From NCBI GenBank assembly GCA_902518965.1, contig CABYIQ010000001.1, positions 62,001 to 126,000 of the forward strand: 64,000 bases of DNA, given 5' to 3'. The notes below the pieces were generated by a model. The model did not search any database. It was not told where the DNA came from and was given only the letters and a program-made list of their open reading frames with translations. Below, one piece after another: positions 56,949 through 64,000 of the stretch. The position numbers and the translations under genes were made by a program. Every line of letters starts with the position of its first letter. The first letter of the stretch is position 1. The stretch is from an uncultured SAR116 cluster alpha proteobacterium. Lineage in GTDB: Bacteria; Pseudomonadota; Alphaproteobacteria; Puniceispirillales; Puniceispirillaceae.

Positions 56949-59795
56949 CTACACCCTTTCCCTATCGTGACCTATATCTGGCACCCGCGGATTAAATACG
57001 CCCATCAGGGTGCGTTTTATTCGATCCTGGGTCTTTTCACGTTCAATTTTCAGGCCATAAACATCTTTGACATAAAATACATCAACAACCTTCTCGCCAT
57101 AAGTGGAAACAGTTGCGGAATTAATTTGCAAGCCAAGCTGAACAAGATGATAGGTGATTTGATATAACAGGCCCGGCCTGTCCGCCCCATTTACCTCAAC
57201 AACAGTATGCGTGTTGCTGCGGTTGTTACTGACAATGACTCGTGGCGGAACTGTCATTGCCTTTTGGCGCTTGGTCCTCTGCGCTGATCGCTCCTGAAGT
57301 TGTTCAAACAACGAAATGTCTCCAGCAAGAGACTGTTCTATGGTTTTTGAAATGCGTTTCTGGGTTTGTGGGTCCGTCACTGCCTGCCTGTCTTGATTCT
57401 GAATTCTGAACTGATCAAGGATTGTCCCATCATGCCGGGTATTGATACGGGCATTCATGATGGAACAGCCAGCAATGGCAACAGCACCTACGATGCGGCT
57501 GAAAAGACCGGGGTGATCTGCTGCCATCACAACCAGAATCGTAGAGGTATTATCATCATCAATTTCAAAATCGATGAGCAGTTTCCGCGCACCAGCATTA
57601 AAGGACTCTGCCAGCCGGGCATGACGCACATGCGAGTCTGTCGAAAAATTTGTCCAATAGCTGGGGTAAAACAACTGCGCATGAGCACTGAATCTGTCAT
57701 TATCCCAGTCAGTCAAAGCATGACGTGCCGTTTGCATTGCATCAGCCGCCGCCAAAGACGAGACCTCTGAAGGGGCTGCGCCACCCAAAACCGCTTCAGC
57801 CCGACTATAAAGATTTCGCATCAGGCTGGCTTTCCAACCATTCCAGATTTCCGGCCCTACTGCCAAAATATCTGCAACTGTCAGAACTAGAAGCAATTTC
57901 AGCCGCTCAGGCGATTGCACCACTGCTGCAAAATCTGAAATGGTCTGTGGGTCATTCAAATCATACCTGAACGCTGTTTTGCTCATCAACAAATGATGAC
58001 GAATCAACCAGACCACTGTTTCTGTAGTTTCCTCATTCAAACCTAATAGCGGGCAGAGTTGCTCTGCAATCTCTGCGCCCAGTTCTGAATGATTCCCCCC
58101 ACGTCCTTTAGCCACATCATGAAACAGAACAGCCACCAGCAGAGCTTGCCGGGAATTCAATTCATGGACTAGACGAGTGGCAACAGGGGCCGTGTCTCTC
58201 AAAACGCCTTGTTCAATATCATTGATATTTCCAACTGCCTTTATTGTGTGTTCATCAACGGTATAGCTGTGATACATGTCGAACTGCATCATGCCGACAA
58301 TACGGCCAAAATCTGGCAGATACTTGCCTAGCCATCCTGCTTCATTCATGAGCCGGAGAACCCGCTCAGGATTGCGTTTATCTGCGAGCACAGATAAAAA
58401 AAACTCATGTGTTTTAACAGATTGAAGCTCTACTGTTGACGATGAACGTACAGCACGGGTTAATCGGCGTAGACTGTCAGGATGGATATCAAGTTCATGG
58501 ATTTGCGCCAAATAGAACAACTCACAAATCAAATCCCTATTGTCACGAAAACGCATATTTTCAGGTAGGTGAAGTCGTTCGCCTTCCAGTATGAATGGCT
58601 TGATATTCAGGCGCTGCGTAACACCTGCTACCCATAATTTGCGTAAGCTGAGACGTGGACGCTGGTCAAAATCGGTCGCCAGGGCTGCACAGAAAATCCG
58701 GGTCAGATTACCGACCTGACGGGCAGCCAGATAATAGCGTTTCATAAACCGTTCAACACCTCGCAAACCTGACCGGTCAGCAAATCCCATCAGCGGCGCG
58801 AGCTGGATTTGCGCATCAAAGGTAAGCCTGTCATCCTCACGGCCATGATGTTGATGCAGAAAACACCGCACAGTCCATAAAAATCTTTGCGAAGAGGCAA
58901 ATGCCCGCGCTTCAGATGTCCGCAGAATACCCGCACCCAGAACATCGCGAACATGATCCAGCCGATAAACATATTTTGAGATCCAGAATAAGGTGTGCAA
59001 GTCACGTAATCCGCCCTTACCATCTTTCACATTTGGTTCAACGGCGTAACGCGTCCCACCAAACCGAGCATGGCGCTGATCACGTTCGGCTAATTTAGCT
59101 TCTACAAAATAGCCGGCTGGCTGGTTAGAAACCCAATGTTTAAAAGTGCTTAGCATATGCTTAGAAACTGGGGTGGCACCGGCAATGCTGCGCATTTCCA
59201 AAAGCGATGTACGGATGGTTATATCCTCACCGGCTGCTGCAATATTCTGGTGAACTGTGCGGCTTGCATGCCCGACCACCAGACCCAGATCCCAGAGCAT
59301 ATATAAGATAAATTCAACAAACTCTGCATCAGATTTCTTATGCCTTTGCGGCATCACAAACAGAAGGTCAATATCACTGAGCGGGGCCAGCTCACCACGG
59401 CCATATCCGCCAACTGCCATAAGCGCAAACCGAGCTTTAGTTGCAAATACATAATTTTCGGCAGCAGCAACGAGCCCGCCAATTAAACGGTCAATCAAAA
59501 TGGCATGAGCGCCAACATAAACCGCACCATCCCGGTCGCGCATAAGACCTGCTTCAAGGGCCTCTCGTCCTTCTGACAATTTCAGCTTACTTAAACTGAG
59601 AAGCGCGGCTCTCTGTTCCGATTTCGTCTGTTTTCCTGAATAGATTGTAAAGATTTCTTCTGCAAAAAGCTGTGTATCCAAAATTTGGATTTTGCCTGCA
59701 ATCTCCTTTTCTCTGACCAGCTCGTGCGGGGAAAGCCATCTCTGCCACAAAGGAACGGCAGAAACTTTTTCCATCTGTATGGGGGATAAGGACAA
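56949..59795 (-). CDS. glnD: Bifunctional uridylyltransferase/uridylyl-removing enzyme
   Basis: A 948-residue nitrogen-status sensor acting on PII. The nucleotidyltransferase motif is AVGGYGRGELAPLSDIDLLF, the HD hydrolase domain is VAVLFHDVAKGRGGNHSELG, and two ACT domains (VVMAADHPGLFSRIVGAVA; VEVNGADRPGLLYQITYHL) sense glutamine at the C-terminus. The start is a TTG at 59795 with an excellent GAGGAG 6 nt upstream, better than the ATG at 59774. It follows mutS and abuts murJ. Confidence 0.96.
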   Translation of the reverse strand: MSLSPIQMEKVSAVPLWQRWLSPHELVREKEIAGKIQILDTQLFAEEIFTIYSGKQTKSEQRAALLSLSKLKLSEGREALEAGLMRDRDGAVYVGAHAILIDRLIGGLVAAAENYVFATKARFALMAVGGYGRGELAPLSDIDLLFVMPQRHKKSDAEFVEFILYMLWDLGLVVGHASRTVHQNIAAAGEDITIRTSLLEMRSIAGATPVSKHMLSTFKHWVSNQPAGYFVEAKLAERDQRHARFGGTRYAVEPNVKDGKGGLRDLHTLFWISKYVYRLDHVRDVLGAGILRTSEARAFASSQRFLWTVRCFLHQHHGREDDRLTFDAQIQLAPLMGFADRSGLRGVERFMKRYYLAARQVGNLTRIFCAALATDFDQRPRLSLRKLWVAGVTQRLNIKPFILEGERLHLPENMRFRDNRDLICELFYLAQIHELDIHPDSLRRLTRAVRSSSTVELQSVKTHEFFLSVLADKRNPERVLRLMNEAGWLGKYLPDFGRIVGMMQFDMYHSYTVDEHTIKAVGNINDIEQGVLRDTAPVATRLVHELNSRQALLVAVLFHDVAKGRGGNHSELGAEIAEQLCPLLGLNEETTETVVWLIRHHLLMSKTAFRYDLNDPQTISDFAAVVQSPERLKLLLVLTVADILAVGPEIWNGWKASLMRNLYSRAEAVLGGAAPSEVSSLAAADAMQTARHALTDWDNDRFSAHAQLFYPSYWTNFSTDSHVRHARLAESFNAGARKLLIDFEIDDDNTSTILVVMAADHPGLFSRIVGAVAIAGCSIMNARINTRHDGTILDQFRIQNQDRQAVTDPQTQKRISKTIEQSLAGDISLFEQLQERSAQRTKRQKAMTVPPRVIVSNNRSNTHTVVEVNGADRPGLLYQITYHLVQLGLQINSATVSTYGEKVVDVFYVKDVYGLKIEREKTQDRIKRTLMGVFNPRVPDIGHDRERV

Positions 59796-59815
59796 ACTGT
59801 TCTCCTCAAAAGGCC

Positions 59816-62488
59816 TTACCTGCCTGATTTATCATATTCAGCCTTGAGCTCATACAACAGGCTCAAAGCCTTACGGGGCGAGAATGCATCTGGCTCCAGT
59901 TCATCCAGCATTTCACCCAAGCGTTTTGATACAGTTACCTGACCAGTTAGCAGACAGGTCGTGCTTTCAGATTGCAGCATATCAAATAAAGGCAGCATGT
60001 CTGCTGTATTGTTGTCCTGCGACAAGGTTTCCAGCTGCTGGACAAGGGCAGCAGCACGGCGAATGACAGCAGGCGGAAGACCAGCTAATTTTGCGACATG
60101 TACTCCATATGATTTATCAGCTGCCCCGGCAGAAACCTGATGCAAGAACACAATATCACCCTTCCATTCTTTGACCTGCATTGCATAAATCTGTAGCTTG
60201 TTCAATTGGCTTTGCAGACTGGTCAGCTCATGATAATGCGTGGCAAAGAGTGTCCGACAACAGTTTTGATTGTGCAGATGTTCAAGACAAGCCCAGGCAA
60301 TAGCCAACCCATCCCAAGTGGCTGTACCTCTGCCAATCTCATCAAGAATGACAAGGGATTTCTCTGTAGACTGGTTAAGAATTGCCGCAGTTTCAACCAT
60401 TTCTACCATGAAAGTTGACTGCCCACGAGCCAGATCATCAGATGCACCCACCCGGCTGAACAGCTTGTCAATAATGCCAATCTCAGCCTTGGTAGCAGGC
60501 ACAAATAATCCAGCCTGAGCCAGAATAGCAATGTGCGCATTCTGGCGTAAATAAGTGGATTTACCTGCCATATTTGGGCCTGTCAGAAGCCAGAGATTTG
60601 CCTGTGGCGAGAGCTGGCAGTCATTTGCAATAAAAGGCGAAGAGGCTGGCAGTGCCTGTTCGACGACCGGATGCCGGCCAGCTTCAATTGTAAAGGCCAC
60701 ATCGTCAGTCAGCAAAGGGCGTGTAAAGTTATGCCGTTCCGCCAGGCGCGCTGTCGCCTGCGCAATATCGAGACAGGCCAGCGCATAGGCAGCCTCAGAG
60801 ATTTGCCCAGATGCCTGGCAGATTTTATCTGCAAGCTCTGCAAACAGCTGAATTTCAAGCGCAATTGCGTGGTCAGCCGCTGTGCTGAGCTGCTTTTCAA
60901 GGTCAGATAAAACTGTTGTTGTGAATCTGACAGATTGGGCTGTGGTCTGACGGTGAATAAAGTTTTCATTGCCAAGCAGTTTTTCGCCATGCATGGCACG
61001 GACGTCAATATGATAGCCCAGCACATTATTATGCTTGATCTTCAAAGACGAAATGCCTGTTTGTTCTGCATAGTCAGTCTGCAACCCTGCAATCAGGCGG
61101 CGGCTCTCATCACGCATCTGATGCAGGTGATCCAGTTGGCTATTATATCCTTTTAGGATAAAGCCACCATCCCTTACCAAAAGTGGCAGTTCGTCTGCCA
61201 GTGCAGGCAAAATCTGATCACCCAGCTGGGCGGGTTCCTGCGCAACTGCACATAATCTCGCAATTTCATCATTCATATCAATGTGGTCTGAAGACAGGCA
61301 GCTTGTAGCAATCTGTCTGGCCCCACGCAGACCCTCAGCCAGACTGGCGAGATCGCGTGGCCCACCTCTGCCTGAGGCGATGCGTGATAAAGACCTATCC
61401 AAATCAGGAATCAATTTCATATAGTCTGAAATCTGCTGACGCAGAACCGGCTGATCACAAAACCAACTGGCAAGACCTAGGCGAAGCTCAATCAGAGACC
61501 GGTCAGTCAAAGGCGCAGAAATGCGGCTGTGCAGCAACCGTGCACCAGCGGCCGTGTGGGTGAAATCAATCGCGTGAAGCAAGCTGCCAGCCCGCTCACC
61601 AGACAATGTATGTGTCAGCTCTAGTGACTTCCGTGTTGCTGCATCAATATCCATAAAGGCCTGTTTTAACAGGATGGTTGGAGGGGACAAGCGTGGCATC
61701 TGTTGCAGCTGCGTACGCTGCAAATAGGCCAACAACCCCCCTGCAGCTGACAACATTGGTGGGGTGAACTGGCCAAACCCCTGCAACGTGGAAACTCCAT
61801 AAAAGTCAGCCAGCCTGGTTGTTGCTTTTTTGTGATCAAACAAAGCTGAAGCTTCTGCGGATAAATGGTAATGCACCGACAAATCTGATTGGACAAAACC
61901 CAGCCGTTCAGTCAAGTCATCAGCATAAATCAGCTCTGCAGCTTGAAGCCTTGCAAGAACAGTTTCGATATCAGTTTCAGTGCAAGGCTGAACAAAAAAG
62001 TCGCCAGTGGACATATCTGCCCAGGCAATTGCTAGTTCAGCTGACACCCGGCCAATCGCAGCCAGAAAATTATGCTGCTGTGCCCGCAGCAACTCATCTT
62101 CCTGCAGCGTGCCCGGTGTGACCACCCGGACAACATCACGCGGCAAAGGCCCTTTTCCGCCTCTCTTCTTGAAAGTTTCAGGGGTTTCAGATTGCTCACA
62201 AATGGCTACCTTGTGACCCTTTTGAATTAATCTGGCCAGATACCCGTCCAGTGCATGAACCGGCACACCACACATAGCAATATCACGACCCTCTATTTTC
62301 CCTCTGTGGGTCAGCGCAATTCCAAGGGCTTCAGCAGCTATTTCCGCATCATGAAAAAACATTTCATAAAAATCGCCCATTCTGTAAAACAACAGCACCT
62401 CCTGATACTGTTCTTTCACAGAGATGTACTGAGCCATCATTGGGGTAAGTCTGGCCTGTTTTGCAGTTGTTATATCAAGCGCGGTCAT
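59816..62488 (-). CDS. mutS: DNA mismatch repair protein MutS
   Basis: An 890-residue MutS1. The mismatch-reading Phe-x-Glu lies in YRMGDFYEMFF near residue 41. The ATPase has Walker A LLTGPNMAGKSTYLRQ, Walker B LVILDEIGRGTATWDG and the FATHYHEL histidine. The connector, lever and clamp regions fill the rest, with the expected C-terminal helix. It is divergent from the malic enzyme gene across 92 bp. Confidence 0.97.
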   Translation of the reverse strand: MTALDITTAKQARLTPMMAQYISVKEQYQEVLLFYRMGDFYEMFFHDAEIAAEALGIALTHRGKIEGRDIAMCGVPVHALDGYLARLIQKGHKVAICEQSETPETFKKRGGKGPLPRDVVRVVTPGTLQEDELLRAQQHNFLAAIGRVSAELAIAWADMSTGDFFVQPCTETDIETVLARLQAAELIYADDLTERLGFVQSDLSVHYHLSAEASALFDHKKATTRLADFYGVSTLQGFGQFTPPMLSAAGGLLAYLQRTQLQQMPRLSPPTILLKQAFMDIDAATRKSLELTHTLSGERAGSLLHAIDFTHTAAGARLLHSRISAPLTDRSLIELRLGLASWFCDQPVLRQQISDYMKLIPDLDRSLSRIASGRGGPRDLASLAEGLRGARQIATSCLSSDHIDMNDEIARLCAVAQEPAQLGDQILPALADELPLLVRDGGFILKGYNSQLDHLHQMRDESRRLIAGLQTDYAEQTGISSLKIKHNNVLGYHIDVRAMHGEKLLGNENFIHRQTTAQSVRFTTTVLSDLEKQLSTAADHAIALEIQLFAELADKICQASGQISEAAYALACLDIAQATARLAERHNFTRPLLTDDVAFTIEAGRHPVVEQALPASSPFIANDCQLSPQANLWLLTGPNMAGKSTYLRQNAHIAILAQAGLFVPATKAEIGIIDKLFSRVGASDDLARGQSTFMVEMVETAAILNQSTEKSLVILDEIGRGTATWDGLAIAWACLEHLHNQNCCRTLFATHYHELTSLQSQLNKLQIYAMQVKEWKGDIVFLHQVSAGAADKSYGVHVAKLAGLPPAVIRRAAALVQQLETLSQDNNTADMLPLFDMLQSESTTCLLTGQVTVSKRLGEMLDELEPDAFSPRKALSLLYELKAEYDKSGR

Positions 62489-62580
62489 CGTGATTCATCT
62501 AGACTTGAATATCTCCGTCAAAGCATTACGCTGTATCTTATCATTTTACCCGTCTCTTTTAACTTCTGTAGCGGATTCCC
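62489..62580. other. Divergent mutS/malic enzyme intergenic region
   Basis: 92 bp between the two start codons. I see AT-rich candidate elements (for example TTGAAT on plus near 62507) but no promoter with both boxes well spaced, and no inverted repeat long enough to call an operator. Confidence 0.4.
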
Positions 62581-64000
62581 ATGAAAAAGTCACTCAAACA
62601 GGACGCCTTAAATTTTCACGCAACAGGCCGTCCAGGCAAGCTTGAAATTACACCCACAAAGCCGCTGACAACTCAGCGGGACTTATCACTTGCCTACTCA
62701 CCTGGCGTTGCTGAGCCCTGCCTTGCAATTAAGACGTCACCGGATAAAGCTTATGACTATACTGCTAAAGGCAACCTAGTTGCTGTAATTTCCAATGGCA
62801 CAGCTGTTCTGGGTTTAGGCAATATCGGTGCGGGTGCCTCAAAGCCTGTGATGGAAGGCAAGGCTGTCCTGTTTAAGAAATTTGCTGACATTGATGGCGT
62901 TGATCTTGAACTGGATACTGAAGACGTTGACCGGTTTGTTGATGCGGTGAGCCTGCTTGGGCCATCATTTGGCGGTATAAATCTGGAGGATATAAAGTCA
63001 CCTCAATGCTTCATTATTGAGCAGCGCTTACGTGAGGTGATGGACATTCCAGTGTTTCATGATGACCAGCACGGCACAGCAATTATTGCGGCTGCAGGGC
63101 TGATCAATGCGCTCCATCTGACCGGGCGTGATATCCGCGATATCAAAGTTGTTTCAAACGGAGCAGGAGCGGCGTCTATCGCCTGCGTTGAGCTAATAAA
63201 AGCAATGGGGGTGAAACATGAGAATGTGCTAATGTGTGACCGGTCAGGCGTGGTTTATCAAGGCCGCGAAGTTGGTATGAACCAATGGAAGTCCGCGCAT
63301 GCAGTGAAAACAGATGCACGCACTCTAGCTGATGCTTTGGAAGGTGCAGATGTATTCTTAGGCCTATCAGCTGCGAAAATAATGAGCACAGATATGCTAA
63401 AATCCATGGCAGATAGGCCAATTGTGTTCGCTATGGCAAATCCTGAACCTGAGATCATGCCAAATACAGCCAAAAAAGCCCGTCCAGATGCCATTATAGC
63501 TACAGGTAGGTCTGATTATCCTAATCAGGTCAATAATGTGCTTGGCTTCCCTTATATCTTTAGAGGCGCCCTTGATGTCCGAGCAACAGCCATTAATGAA
63601 GAAATGAAGATCGCCGCAGCACACGCCATCGCAATGCTGGCCAGAGAAGATGTTCCAGATGAAGTCACAGACGCATATGCGGGAGAAAGCATGCGCTATG
63701 GTGAAGATTATATTATCCCTGCCCCTTTCGATCCGCGCCTCATTTCAGCTGTGTCATCAGCAGTTGCTCAAGCTGCAATGACATCTGGTGTTGCCAAGAA
63801 GCCCATTGATGACCTCGAATCATACCGAAGGGACCTGTCAGCCCGTCTTGACCCTACCGCTTCATTTTTGCAAGAAGTCTTTGAACGCATCGCGCCTGAA
63901 AATAAGCGTGTTGTATTCACGGAAGGCGAAGAGGAAGTATCTATCAGGGCAGCACTTGCCTTCAGTAATTCAGGTTATGGTCACCCAGTTCTACTGGGCC
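62581..64000 (+). CDS. maeB: NADP-type malic enzyme, MaeB-like (3' truncated)
   Basis: The first 473 codons of a malic enzyme that runs off the window. The N-terminal domain has [15 protein letters not shown] and the metal/malate site [11 protein letters not shown]; the NAD(P) domain has [15 protein letters not shown] and [11 protein letters not shown]. From about residue 425 it continues into the phosphotransacetylase-like C-terminal domain ([21 protein letters not shown]), which marks the long MaeB class of about 755 residues. It decarboxylates malate to pyruvate. NAD versus NADP use is not decided by sequence here. Confidence 0.93.
   Translation, partial: MKKSLKQDALNFHATGRPGKLEITPTKPLTTQRDLSLAYSPGVAEPCLAIKTSPDKAYDYTAKGNLVAVISNGTAVLGLGNIGAGASKPVMEGKAVLFKKFADIDGVDLELDTEDVDRFVDAVSLLGPSFGGINLEDIKSPQCFIIEQRLREVMDIPVFHDDQHGTAIIAAAGLINALHLTGRDIRDIKVVSNGAGAASIACVELIKAMGVKHENVLMCDRSGVVYQGREVGMNQWKSAHAVKTDARTLADALEGADVFLGLSAAKIMSTDMLKSMADRPIVFAMANPEPEIMPNTAKKARPDAIIATGRSDYPNQVNNVLGFPYIFRGALDVRATAINEEMKIAAAHAIAMLAREDVPDEVTDAYAGESMRYGEDYIIPAPFDPRLISAVSSAVAQAAMTSGVAKKPIDDLESYRRDLSARLDPTASFLQEVFERIAPENKRVVFTEGEEEVSIRAALAFSNSGYGHPVLLG

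Overview
This window looks like a chromosomal segment of a marine-type alphaproteobacterium of moderate GC. It is densely coded, mostly on the minus strand, with no tRNA, rRNA, mobile element or CRISPR array that I could see. The clues are: (i) a long run of housekeeping genes in the alphaproteobacterial order mutS-glnD-murJ-trpS-nfu-tsaB-rimI-miaB-phoH-ybeY-corC-lnt-metK-trmB-rimP-nusA-ylxR-infB-rbfA-truB-rpsO-pnp; (ii) a rpsT/dnaA/mutM/ubiE/ubiB/coaBC/dut block; (iii) a RegB/RegA redox two-component pair. The sulfonate-type genes at the left edge would suit a SAR116-like (Puniceispirillales) bacterium, but that assignment is only an inference.

Layout. 1-4.4 kb: a truncated aminotransferase, a malate/sulfolactate-type dehydrogenase, a short-chain dehydrogenase and an HpsN-like protein of the histidinol dehydrogenase fold. 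Together they look like a dihydroxypropanesulfonate (DHPS) catabolic module. 4.4-12.3 kb: accessory metabolism, namely rhodanese + FAD oxidoreductase, FAH hydrolase + metallo-beta-lactamase-fold hydrolase + EamA transporter, a DUF4864 protein, and metZ + EamA + haloacid dehalogenase. 12.5-21.7 kb: regA, regB, gyrB, recF, dnaN, dnaA and rpsT, all transcribed leftwards. 21.7-28.1 kb: a small exported protein, mutM, then rightward ubiE-ubiB-coaBC-dut-moeB. 28.1-32.5 kb: a 2-hydroxyacid dehydrogenase, an SH3 protein and the fabA-fabB-fabI unsaturated fatty acid operon. 32.6-62.5 kb: translation, RNA-processing and cell-envelope genes on the minus strand, interrupted by a rightward polysaccharide deacetylase. 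The right edge cuts an NADP-type malic enzyme.

Most of the window is ordinary core genome. The points that deserve a second look are: a coaBC gene carrying an N-terminal HTH domain, directly behind a palindromic operator; a sigma-70-like promoter followed about 20 nt later by an intrinsic terminator in the leader of the rimP-nusA-infB operon; the putative DHPS to cysteate gene set with an inverted repeat bracketing its promoter; a perfect palindrome in the rpsT promoter spacer; and large inverted repeats in the dnaA leader and the trpS-nfu gap. All functional calls are from reading translated sequence and motifs; no database search was run.
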